Origin: Iris pallida | Taxonomy: Eukaryota; Streptophyta; Magnoliopsida; Asparagales; Iridaceae | Direction: 5' to 3' | DNA length: 64,000 bases | NCBI GenBank assembly: GCA_029216955.1 | Contig: JANAVB010033216.1 | Location: 6,509,138-6,573,137 of the forward strand | In this document: one piece after another, positions 34,200-46,300 of the stretch | Layout: every line of letters begins with the position of its first letter | Numbering within the stretch: the stretch's first letter is position 1 | Program-made: the position numbers and the translations under genes | Notes under the pieces: model-generated | Databases searched by the model: none | The model's input: only the letters and a program-made list of their open reading frames with translations | What the model was told of the DNA's origin: nothing

Positions 34200-35101
34200 T
34201 ATGAAGTGACTATATATTGGAAGATTTATTGAAATGTTCGGCCAAAAGAAGTAAACTTTGTGATCTAAAGTAACCTATTAATAATATTTGATGATAGCGA
34301 ATTGGAAAATAAATCACTTAGTTCATATTGGTGTATATCGAATTTAGAGGACCAACTTCTTTTAAGGAGGAAGGATGTAATGACCGGATTTCTAAATTGA
34401 GTTAGTACTTCATTATGTGCTTATGTATGATCTAACTCAATGCTAGTCAATAATAGGTGTTCTGATAAGGGTTTGTTCAAGTATGATGTGTTGTGTTTGT
34501 CAATTTCCTATTAATGACAACAATTGAGTGAAGCAGATGCGAATTGGTAGGGGGATAGTGGATGTACATATTTGTTAAGATTTGGATAATGAATCGAGTT
34601 TAAGAACGAATAAGTATTAGATATATTAGTTGGAATACGACCATCAAGACAAATTCGGAGATCAAATCGAATATGTGATCGGAACTGGAATCAAATACAT
34701 AAACTATTTTAGCAATTGAGTTATATATTTTATTATATAATTATTTAAGATAAAAGGAGATGTGCCCTATTTTTCTGTGACACTTGGACTTTTGAAAGGA
34801 CACATGGATGACAATGACTCTGTCAAAGAGCTTTGATGCATGGTCAACGCATAGGATGCTATGTGTTGTGTCACATGTTGAAGTAACAAGTGTCACATGT
34901 TATATAAAGATTATGCTTCCTCTTTCTCTTAGAATCAAGGAGAAAGAGAGGGAGTGGGAAGAGAGAAAAATACAGGAAAGATGGAGAGGAAGACTTAGAG
35001 ATAGGAGCCCTGTAGTAAATCAACAAGGAGAGAGTAGCGAAGTGGCAACAGTATCGGAAGATGATCACAGTGGTCAAGGCAACATTTCAAAGTCATCTTA
35101 G
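34200..35101 (+). mobile_element. Gypsy-type 3' end with start of LTR
   Basis: TTCTTTTAAGGAGGAAGGA (34353-34373) is a typical Ty3/gypsy polypurine tract. An LTR-like TGTAATGACCGG begins at 34374. A TATA-like GTTATATAAAG near 34898 is followed by a short frame (34808-35101) rich in charged residues that I do not take for a gene. The coding part before it is too decayed to read and the LTR end was not found. Confidence 0.45.
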
Positions 35102-38100
35102 TGACAAAGGTACTGGGATTGACGTCCACAATTGACGAGATCAACACCAGGAAAGGAATCGGAAAACGATGGGGAACCTGAACGAGCTACGAAACAAATT
35201 GAAAGTGACGGCACATAGCGGCTCAAGATAATAATCAAAACAAATTTTTGTCAGTCGGACAATAATGAAGGAAAGTAATTGCTCCATCTCTACCAGATTT
35301 AGGGTTAATGGACTATAAGAGTTATATTGTTAAGATAAAGAAAATTAACATGCTATTGGCTTTCTACTACATTACATGTTTCAATTGCTCTCGTCCTTCC
35401 TATGTTGGATATTAAATGAATTTAACAAATCAAGGAGGAACTTTGGAAATTCTGTGTAACACTTTGATTCCTTCTTGGATTGTCCCATGTTTGTAATAGC
35501 TTAACCTAACATATACGTGTTGTATTAGAAGTTTCTAGTTAGTTAATCATGTGACAGTCGAGATATTCTTTATCTTGACCAAAGGTTGATCATGTAAGTA
35601 TCTGTAGTAGGATCACCTTCCCTAAATAACTGTATCACATGCACCTTATTTTCCAAATGGTGAATAGGACTGCATACAGGATGTTTTTTATTATGTTTAA
35701 CATGTTAAAGCCTTACCACTATAATAAAACAATGACTTGAATAAATAACTACTTAGGACGAGCATTAAAGGTTTGCGCTATAGAACCTTTTGAAGAAACT
35801 TGTGCTACAATCATCACAACTCCTTGCTTAGAATGATAGTACAAACTCTAGTGTCCTACATTTTTCCTCTATGCATGAGAATTCTGTTAGACAAACATAG
35901 TGTTGTTATATGTAATATAAGGCCTATAGTAAGTCCATGCTATCATGATAATCTAGAGAATATAACTCATTGTTGAATTTATGCAATGATAAGTTTGAGA
36001 CAATAGATTTCATTGGTTGCATTATAATCATGTCTCAATCCAAATGTCGAGTAATGATGTGTCATTACTCATTAGGTATTGTAGAAAAGTAAATTATGCA
36101 ATTGTTGATGGTTTAATATTTAGATGCAACACATAAGATCTCATAATAGCACTCACAAGAACATGATATGGATTCAGCTAATTATTATATTTCGTCCTAT
36201 CTGTAGCAGTCACTTGTATATTTAGTTAAGATCTAAACACTCATGCAATGATGAGTCGAATTATGACTACTATTTTGTTAAAATGTTTCCCAGAAGCATT
36301 ATATTGAAACATTTCATGATAATGAAGCAATATCGGAGACGATTTGTTTGAAGGGTATACCCGAGTTACAATCTTATTATAAGTATAATGAAAGACGTGT
36401 GTTTGTGCGCGCACGCGTGTGTCATCATCAACATCCAGGCCTTCTCCCATCATAATAGGGTCGGCTATTGAGCATAAGAGAGCTCCGTAAAGGATTTTCC
36501 CTTTTTTTTTTACTTATTGTCTACCTGAGGTATGCCAAATTCCTAGCCAAGTAGCTATCAACATGAGAGGTTCATGCCATAAAACCTAGGGGGTGGGTAG
36601 GTAGACCAAACTTTTAGATATATTGTTTAAGCTCATGCAACCAAGGTCCACCCTCCATATTGTTTTAAGACTATAATCAGTCTAGACGAACCGTAAGATG
36701 ATACAATTTCTTGTAAGAATTGGATTCATCTCTACGACACATTAAGCCAAAGAGTGAAAACACGCACACACGCGCGTGCGGGCGCACGTTGCACAAAGAT
36801 CAATTTCTCTCTCTTAGGGACTTTCTAGGTAGAGAAACCCCTAGACCTATGTAATTAATATTGGATATGATGCGAGTATAAATAGATATTGCACTCAACA
36901 GTAAAATAGGGAGTGGCTTGGTCACATTAAGGTCATAAAAGGGAATTTGGGGGTTGGGGGGGTGGCGGGCTACATACTTAGTACTTTTGTTGGATGCTCC
37001 TTAGACCTTGCCAAAAGTGAGAGGATCCATCACCGTAAAACCACCATGGTTGTCATTCTGGCCATTAAGCACCCCTCAAGCCTCCCCTATAAATAGGCCC
37101 CTGCCTCTTTCTTCCACCACACCCCATCCCACACCAGATACCAACCCCACCTTCGATACTCCTCTTCCACAGAAAAACAATAACACCAAATTGCTACCCT
37201 AGTTATGCCGCCAACTTTACTGAAGAATATAAAGAGAAGGCAATGATCAACATTCATTGCCTACACGAACAGATCCAAAAGAAACTACAGGGGGAGAAGT
37301 TGGGCACCAAAATCATCATGTAGAAGGTAGACCTTCACCTGCTAGAAGAAGAATTATGGAGTTTCGCCAGTAAATAGACCTTAGTGACTTCCACTAAATC
37401 ACAATGATGGGGGAGAAATACTCATGAGGAAATTCTATTAGAGAATCGCATATCTATGAATTGTTTCACCAGCTATTTGTAACAAGGAATTGCTTACCAT
37501 TTACCCAATAACATTTCTTAGCAATCTCCAAGAGTTGCAACAAATCACAATCCTATTGACTCCACATTAACCTTGAGAAATTTCCTGCTACTCGACATCT
37601 GTTCTGACTGCAAAATTATATGCTACAATAAGATAAGATGGGAGAGAGTGCATAACCGAACTGGCCAAGCCAACAAAGTAATAACCACTGACTTATACCA
37701 ATATGATATAAGTTTCAGAAAATAGAGAAACTTAGCTCACAGATTCATATAACTCCACCATTTATGCATATCTGTCAAATTTTGGTTCACACTTCTGTGT
37801 ATATTCTAACATCAGAATAGTCTTCAAACTATAAAGCAATTTGGTTGCCTTAAATTTGTTAGAGCGTTGATTGTACTATTGAAAACTTGTTCACTTGATT
37901 TCTATTTTGGTATTAATTTGGTTCTTTGTAGCACTTAAAATTAATTATAAGTTATAGGCTTCTTCTACTTGATTGTGTATTGCCACTTTTGTAAGTAATC
38001 TTCTTGGGACAATCTTTTCACTATGAATCAAGGAAACTATTGAAACTTAAAAGTCACTTCTTAAGGCTTTTTTATCGGAATTATCATGAAACAATTAAAG

Positions 38101-40062
38101 TGTATCTATGAACTAGGGACATTCATAACAGAAAAATGGGCATTATTTGGAATAGAGTCACTTCTTGTCGTAAACAAGAGAGAAATTAATGGAAACATAT
38201 ACAACCGTAATAATGATAAATTTTCAAATAAAGGATACAAATAGATTTGTAATTTTTAAGATTATAAAAAAGTAATGCACAAATGTTTAGGCATACAAGT
38301 TGAGCATTTGAAATAGCATATTTTTTACACAAAAGGAACAGAAATATCACAGTAATTTATCTGACTCAAATATTTGTTTAAATTTTCTGATTCATTTAGT
38401 AACCAAACAGTCAAAAAATCTACAGAGTTTCATTAATCTGTAGGGACAATCCAACTTCGCTGGTCATACTTTAGGTACAAACCAAATAAAATTTTAGCTT
38501 TCTGGTGTGTTGCTAACAGACATTCAAGTTAATTGGTTGTGGAAACTGACTGGTAGAAAGCCTAATATTTGGTACTTCAACTTATACTACACTCTGTTCT
38601 CATGTAACTTAATTGTCTCATGAAATTTTTGATTGCATACTGCTGGATTCTATTTTTCCTCACTACAGAAATATTTTGCTTCTTATTCACTAATTACTAG
38701 AACAAAAGAACTAAAAGTCTATAACCATTGTGTTGATCCTTCAAACAGATTATAACCCACCAAACCCCTCCCTCCTCTCTTGTTTGTTAAATATCTCAAT
38801 AATCTTCAAACAACAAAAGTTTTACTGATTAGCACTAACATAACATACATAGCAGCTGATCATCTTCGTAATGGTATGAACGATGTCTTTGGTGTAGATA
38901 GTTGGATGGAACTTCTGCAGAAGTATGAATTACTGGCATGTTGTATTGTATATGAAGGAAACCAGACTTAAGATTCATGCTATTTGGTGCTAAGTCGATT
39001 TTCTACCATAGAAGGCCCAAGAAGGAAAAGTTTGATGTTCTACTCAAAATAAAACCAAAACTATGGAAACACAGGAATCTACCTTTGGCAGGGCATGATC
39101 CTAAGAAAGATACAACTCATAACTAATATAGGAAATGAAGAGAGTGATCATAACCTTTAATGAGAAAGCCAAAAAGGCCAACCTAATAAAACTGAGGGCA
39201 ACTTATTAACCATATAACAGGCAGGAGGACAAAGAATTTGTGGTCACTCCAAAAAGAGAACAGTAAAATTGTTCAATGAGTAGAATAACATGATGGTTCA
39301 TATAGTTAAACAAAAATATGTTAACCACCAAAAAGCATCAATGTAGAAAATGATGGGAGGAATTATTTAACTTTGTCCGACAATGGAGCATAATGGAAGT
39401 TGCAGTATCAAGGCAACTGTGACTTTTGCAGTGATGCATGGCTGCAAAGAAATCCTCTTAATATAGGCGCTCAAAACTCAATTTGTTTTCCATACAAAGT
39501 CAGAATAACCAGTTTTGGACTCATAATGGAGACTGGAATAAAGAGAAACTAATGGATTTTCTTCCACAAGGATTACTGGATGAGTTCATGTCCCACATGA
39601 TCAATATGACGAAGACGCATATATAGGAAATTGGGAAAATTGAATGAAGGTGCGTAAAGAACAAAAATGGCATATTCTAATAATAAAAAAAGGGATACTA
39701 GGAAAGGCAGTTAAGTAGCCGTGTCACCAGTCGACATATGAGACATGTCAACGATTCATATCTACACCATATGTCGATTATATCGTTTGAGAAAGAAAAC
39801 GATACATATCAGCACCTTATGTCGATTTCATTTGTGAGAATATTGGCCAATATATCAGATTAACACCAACATGTCAGCCTATACGAAATAATCCAATATT
39901 ATTATGTCGGCCTACAGGAAATTTCCAATATCACTCGATATATTTAAAATCAGGTTTGTTTTGTTAACTTTCAATGGTTAACGGGTCCCAACCTGTTAAC
40001 CACTAAATGTAGAGTTGTAGATCATCTAATGAGTAACAAAGCTAAGAGTGTGAACGAATCAA
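35102..40062. other. Long AT-rich stretch without recognisable genes
   Basis: I see no conserved coding domain. There are short CA/GC runs near 36400-36440 and 36760-36790, a TATA-like promoter candidate at 37088, and repeated ATGTCGAT/ACGATACATAT words near 39720-39850. The first exon of the host gene could lie here but was not recognised. Confidence 0.5.
37088..37095 (+). promoter_or_regulatory. TATA box candidate (TATAAATA)
   Basis: CCCTATAAATAGGCCCC stands in a C-rich context and is followed 30-90 bp later by a CT/CA-rich leader (CTCTTTCTTCCACCACACC), a common plant core-promoter pattern. Downstream, a frame from 37204 to a TAG at 37321-37323 reads plausibly (TEEYKEKAMINIHCLHEQIQ) and continues after the stop to another TAG near 37377. 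This may be an old LTR or gene remnant. Confidence 0.35.
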
Positions 40063-40543
40063 GGTTTACAATATCGGTCTCCGAATCGGCATCGGACCCT
40101 TCCTACGAGTATCGGGATTGACGATATCGGCAGTATCGGCGGTATCTGATCGGAGTATCAATTTTTTTTTTGGTGTCCAAAAGCAAATAATTATTAAAAA
40201 TTATTAAAAAAATAGAAAAACTATTTTATATATTTAGACATAATTTGAAGTATTTGCAGTGTTGTTTTTAGTAGTGTTGAAGTTGAATTAAATAATAGCC
40301 ACCATTGTTGATTGGTTTACGTCTGATAAATAAGTTTTCTTCATTTATATACTTTTATATCCTTGTTGATCGGTCTTTTCCAGCTTTTACATCCTTGTTG
40401 ATCGGTCTTTTTCATTCAATTTTCTCTACCAAATTGACTGGGAAAGAGACCCTCAACGTTCGCATTGATCAGTATCAAGTAGCGGTCGGTATCGGACTAG
40501 AACATGCCAAACCGTATCAATACCTGTCGTCTTGTATCAGTAT
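40063..40543. mobile_element. TIR (MITE-like) repeat, copy 2, left part
   Basis: Starts GGTTTACAATATCGGTC and shares its layout with copy 1 at 2908-3714. A Gypsy element inserted at AGTAT (40539-40543) splits it from its right end at 50764-50780, where the minus strand reads GTTTGTAGTAACGGTC. The reconstructed length without the Gypsy is about 498 bp. Confidence 0.55.
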
Positions 40544-43121
40544 TGTAAAGCCCACATTCTTTTAATATGTTTAATATTGGTTGTAATTTAATTAGTTGTC
40601 TTGGGCTTAATTTATTTTAATTAATTAGTTGGTTAGTTCTCCCCGTAAGCCCATGGTAGCCCAACCCAATAACCCAACTTATCCATTCTCCCCCACTCAC
40701 CGGTTCTCCCTCTCAGATCCGTATCCAGCGCCCACGTCTCCCCCTCTCTTCTCCATTACGTACAACTCACCTCACAGAAACTCATCTCACAGAATAGAAC
40801 CTTCTTCCTCCACACCTTCACAAAAATCCATCCTCCTCCCAAACTACTCCACCGTTTCCGAATCTGAAGGTACCCCCGCGTCCGGCTCGTCGTCCTCTTC
40901 GATACCGGACCACTCTCCCCACCTCTTCGCGCCGTCCCCCACAGCCGACCCGCCGTGCCCGCGTCGGCGCCGGCCTTTCCACGCCGTCCCCCGCGCCGGC
41001 CTCCCGCCCGCGCGCCCAGCTAGCGCGGCTCCCCGCCCGCGCGCACCAGCCAGCGCAGCTCCCGCCCGCACGCCCCGCCAGCGCGGCTCCCGCCCGCGCG
41101 CACCAGCTAGCGCCGGCCCCCGCCGCGCGCACCAGCCCGCGTCAACGCGCGTTGTCCGCGTGTTCCGCGCGTCCGCACGTTCCGTGCGTACACCCATGCC
41201 ATTCCCGACCCCTTTGACGTTCCGACGTTTCGTTCTGAGTCCGAGGCCTCCCCTCGGTGCTCCTTCGTACAAGCTTCTGGTAAGGTTCTGTCCCAGAAAC
41301 CTTCTGTTAATTCTGTACAAAAACCTTTACATGCTTATGCCAATTGACAGAATAAAGCTCTGTCAATTGGAATAGTTAGATTAGGATAGATGACTGTATA
41401 GTTATTTATTAGTAATAGATTATATTATGGTAACATAGTGTATATAATAGTATTATGTTAATTATAGTGATTATTAGGCTAGGAATAATTATTTGCTAGA
41501 TAACCCTATTAATTTTGTAATGAGTAAATATTAGAAGAATGGTTATTAGTTAGATTATTAATAGCAGTAATTAATTGTCACTAGAAGTTATATATATTTT
41601 TTCTAAACCATTTTATACCAAAAGCTTTCAAAATAAGAATAAATAATAAAAAATGATATTATTTCTATAAATGTATTTACTTGCTAAAATAATTAATTTC
41701 TGTAAATAAAATGGTATTTTAGTAATAATAACCGAAAATGATTTGCTGTTAATTGAATCTTAGTTGGTAAACACTGTAATTTGATAAACTATTATTTTTG
41801 CAACTAAAAGGCTATTTTCTTTTTATTACGAAAAATGGTTAAAAATGAATTTTAAGTAAAATTGTTTCATTTGTAATGATCGGAAAATAATTTCTATATT
41901 ATTAAAAATATTAAAAATATTAGTTTTGGAAAATCTAGATTCCATAAAATATTAATCTCTAAGAATACTATTAAAAAGTTATTTTCTTAATATATATTAT
42001 TTCGACAAAACATGTATTTTTATTCAAAAACGATTATTTTGTCACTTATTATTACTTAATAAAATATATTCTTAAATTATAATTATTTTCCACAAATAGG
42101 TTATTCCAACCTACCAGACTTAGTATTTGGTGTCGTTCAGAGTTAAAACGTAGTTTCTAGTTACTAAAATCTGGTGCTACGATCTTGTAGGTTCAGATCC
42201 CTAAGACCTTAGCAGTTACCTACATGTTGCGGCCCACGCCGAGAAACATCTGAGGCAAGTTCATATCTTTTCCATGTCTATGTTTTTATTTTTAATAATT
42301 AAATGTATGCATCAGTTAGTTCATGTAGTGTAGTGACACTGGTTCACAGTGGATCCCTCTTGGACTCCACATCGATTTGTTGGATTGATTGATTGACTCG
42401 TGAACTCATTGACTCAGGGATTGCTTGGAGGAGGAGTATAACGTCTGTGACCAAAGCCAAACTTTTCGATTGTCTCTCTCGTGCTAATCTCTACCGCACA
42501 GGAGGTTGAACCGTACCGTATGCTATCGTTTTGGCCAAAACGTTAATATACATATTGCCTCTATCCCAGTCGGTCACAGGTCCTGTTATATACTCAAAAC
42601 ACTAGCATAGAATTGCATCATTTATGACATCAGAGACCATATTGATTGTTGTCTTTTACTATTATTTACAAAAACTCATATCGTTTCTTAAACTGTCTCG
42701 CATTTTTTCATTTATTATTATTTTAGAAATGCTAGATGTGGAGAAAATATGTTTCTTGTTCACTCCTGACTGGATACCCAATATTTTTAGGTGATTGCGA
42801 CGAGGAGGAGCTAGCTTACAGTTCTTACTACGGGCCTGACTTGGATCCCGCAGATTTAGCTGAACCAGAACCAGGAACCCCAGAACCCTAGATGTTGGCA
42901 TAGTTCTTTTCCTTTTTTGCTTTATCAGAACAATTGTAATAAATGAATGTTGTTGTTTTGTAAATCCATTTTAGTTTCAATTTAATAAAATATTTTTATT
43001 TCCGTTGGATATTTGTTTGTTGTGTTTCACTGCTTGATACAGCTTTCTGTCGTCGTCTCACAACGGTGCAGGTTGGACATGATCCGACTGGACCCATTAT
43101 ACTTGGGATCGGGTCGTGACA
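40544..43121 (+). repeat. Gypsy 5' LTR
   Basis: 2578 bp, TG...CA. The first third is GC-rich and repetitive (GCGCACCAGC/CCCGCGCGC units near 41020-41130) and carries a 248-codon open frame (40629-41375) of low-complexity proline/serine/arginine composition. The rest is AT-rich. Near the end, at 42797-42888, an acceptor-like TTTTTAG is followed by a coding-like acidic stretch (EEELAYSSYYGPDLDPAD). Five mismatches in the first 170 aligned bases separate it from the 3' LTR. Confidence 0.92.
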
Positions 43122-43145
43122 TGTTTTCAGTGGTGGCCCATGCAG
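43122..43145 (+). other. Gypsy primer-binding region (non-iMet type)
   Basis: Directly after the LTR the sequence is TGTTTTCAGTGGTGGCCCAT. It does not match the TGGTATCAGAGC primer site for initiator methionine tRNA. AGTGGTGGCCCATGCAG is shared with the gag-only Gypsy at 59518, so it is a conserved family feature. Confidence 0.55.
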
Positions 43146-43380
43146 TTCCAGTTCTGTATATTGGTCTGGTCAACTTAGTTTAGACCAACATGCAGTTCTG
43201 TAACTTGACCAAGGTTTAGGTGAGACTTTAGGAAAACAGACTCTAGAAACAACTAGAACACCTAGATTATATTTATCCTGTTACAATATAGGGCCGAAAT
43301 TATCTATTAAATATCTATTTTTGCTTGCTTATAGTCCTATAGGCTACCTTGCTTATGTTTGTACCCAAACCTTTCAGAAG

Positions 43381-46300
43381 ATGGCGAAAGAGAAGACGAC
43401 TCGCTCTGGACATGCTGACGAAGAGGTTTCTTCCTCCGGGAATACCCCTACTCAGGCTCAATCAAACCCCTCTTCGGTGCAGCCCACTACCAGTCTTCGT
43501 GCTGCACGGACTCTCCGTGCCGCATACACCTCCACTGTGCATGCAGCTGCACCGATTCCCCCGAGACCTACACTCTTGATTGCTGACGCAAATCCTCCAG
43601 CTGTTCCACCAGTGCCAGTGGATCCCGTCGAGCTCGTAGGCCTGCTGCGAGGAGTACTTGAGGCCCAGAGGGCTCAAGCAGAAGTGAATCGCGAGCAGAC
43701 CGCGATCATGAGGGAGGGTATGGAGAATGCCCACAATGTCGACATGGCAGCGCTCGACTCATCACAGACGGAATCAAGGCCTGTCAAGGTAAGAAAAATG
43801 GAATTGATAAGTTTTATGTTTCATTGGAGAAATATAATTCTGATTGGCAGTCTTTTATCCAGGAGAAAGTTGGAGATATTGAAAGCTTCAAGAAGATGAA
43901 TCCGCGGCCTTTCAAGGGGACTGAAGGCCTTGTATACGCGGACGAATGGCTGGATGACATGGAGCGCATCCTCAGCGTTGCTCGAATCCCACCCGGACTC
44001 ATGGTAGAGGCTGTAGCTCTACAGTTCCAGGATCTGGCTAGCATATGGTATAGGAACGAGCCAAGATTTCAGACTGGAGGAACCTCCTGGCGTTCCTTCA
44101 AAAAGCAGTTCAAGAGGAAGTTCTTCCCGAAAGCAGCCCTAGAAGCCATGGGAAGGCAGTTTCACGACTTGAAGCAAGGAGATCGTACCATAGAAGAGTA
44201 CGCAGCCGAGTTCAACCGGCTCGGCAGGTTTGTACCCCGACTGGTAGCAGACCCGGTGGAGCGTGCCCAGAAGTTTCGGCACGGACTGCGGGAAGAAATC
44301 TGCACCATGGTTGCCGTCAATGGAGCAAGGACGTACGACAAGATGCTGAAGGTGGCCCAAGACGTGGAGGCCAGTTCATCTACTCGAACCAAGAGAGAGC
44401 ACCCAGGATCCAGCAGCAACCACCAGGGCAACTTCAAGAGGCCCAACAACAACAGGTCCTCTCATCAGCAACAGCAACACAAAGCACCCCAGCAGAACCA
44501 GCAGAAGAACGTCACCTGCACCTATTGCAAGAGACCCGGGCACACATCAGATATCTGTAGGAAGAGACTGGGTCACTGTCTTGCTTGTGGGTCTGCCACC
44601 CACCAGATCAGGAACTGCCCTACGGCATTCAACAGCTCTGGAGCTGGACATCAGAAGGGTCTACTTCCTACCCAGCAGCAGTGTTACAACCAGCACAGGG
44701 CCGGACAAGCTTTTGCCTTGGTCGTTGAGGAGCCTGAAGCGGAGCCAGAACTTGACGAAGATGTCATCGCAAGTGCCATTTTATTACACTCGCACCCGGC
44801 TTTATGCCTATTTGATTCTGGAGCTTCACACAGTTTTATATCTTCGGATTTCATTGCTGCAAACCATATAGATGTAGGGTGTAGTAAGTTGATCTGTAGA
44901 GTTATGACCGGAGGGGGACCTATCCCCATCACAGAGACTTGTACCTGCCCCATCACCATTTCCGGTCATACCTTTCTAGCACTCCTTCTTGTTATGCCTC
45001 TCCCTAACTACGATGGAGTCTTGGGAATGGACTGGCTAAGCAAGCAACACGTCCTGATAAACTGTCATCGAGGTTGTGTTATCTTTAGTCCACCTGGAGG
45101 ACCTGAGTTTGAAGTAGCTCGAGCACCAGAGAGGATGGGGTGTGTCTCCTACACCTCCATCACAGAAGATTCCAGACCCCTTCATCCCCTGATAGCAGAA
45201 TTCTTAGATGTCTTCCCCGACAACCTACCCGGATTATCCCCTGATCGAGACGTGGAGTTCACTATCGATCTAGTACCTGGCTCTTCCCCTATTTCACAGA
45301 GAAGCTACAGAGTCAACCCCAAGGAGGCTAAGGAGATGAAGGACAAGATAGATGAGCTGAAGGCCCAGGGATTTATCAGAGATGGAGCTTCGCCTGGGGA
45401 TCACCATTTTTGTTCGTGCCCAAGAAGGATGGAACCGTGCTGATGTGCATAGATTATCGGGTATTGAACAACATCACAATCAAGAACAAGTACCATCTAC
45501 CCAGGATCGATGACCTTTTCGATCGGCTGAGTGGAGCGAGGGTTTTCTCGAAGATTGACCTCAGGTCGGGATATCACCAGGTCAAGGTACGAGAGGAGGA
45601 TATTCCGAAGACGGCATTCAACACCAAGTATAGACAATATGGGTTCTTGGTCATGCCCTTCGGTCTTACTAATGCCCCAGCTGTATTCATGAATCTCATG
45701 AACAAGGTTTTCCATGAGTATCTGGACCAGTTTGTCGTTGTCTTCATCGATGACATTCTGATCTACTCAAAGACCCAAGAAGAGCATGAGAAGCACTTGC
45801 GGATTGTCTTGGAGACTCTGAGGAAGGAGAAGTTATATGGTAAGCTGTCCAAGTGTGAATTTTTCTTAGATAAAGTGGATTTTCTTGGACATGTTGTCAC
45901 GGGAGAAGGGATATCTGTGGACCCCAGGAAGATAGCAGCAGTGGAATCTTGGAAAACCTCTAGCTCAGTTGCGGAGATCAGAAGTTTCTTGGACTTAGCA
46001 GGATATTACAGGAAGTTTGTTAAGGACTTCGCAAGGATTGCTGAGCCCATGACGAAGCTAACCAGGAAAAACGAAGAGTTTGTTTGGACCGAAGCATGCC
46101 AAGCGTCATTTGAGGAACTGAAGAGAAGGTTGACAACATCACCTATATTGACGCTACCATCCGGATCAGGTGGATTCTCTATCTACAATGATGCTTCAGG
46201 CAAAGGATTAGGCTGTGTGCTACAACAACATGGAAAGGTAATTGCCTATGCATCCCGACAATTACGAAATCATGAGAAGAACTACCCTACGCATGACTTG

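Noticed and set aside
36405..36425. Alternating GTGTGCGCGCACGCGTGTG as a Z-DNA or regulatory site
   Set aside because: Short simple sequence without supporting context.
38780..38971. 63-codon plus-strand frame
   Set aside because: Isolated, no recognised motifs, length expected by chance in AT-rich DNA.
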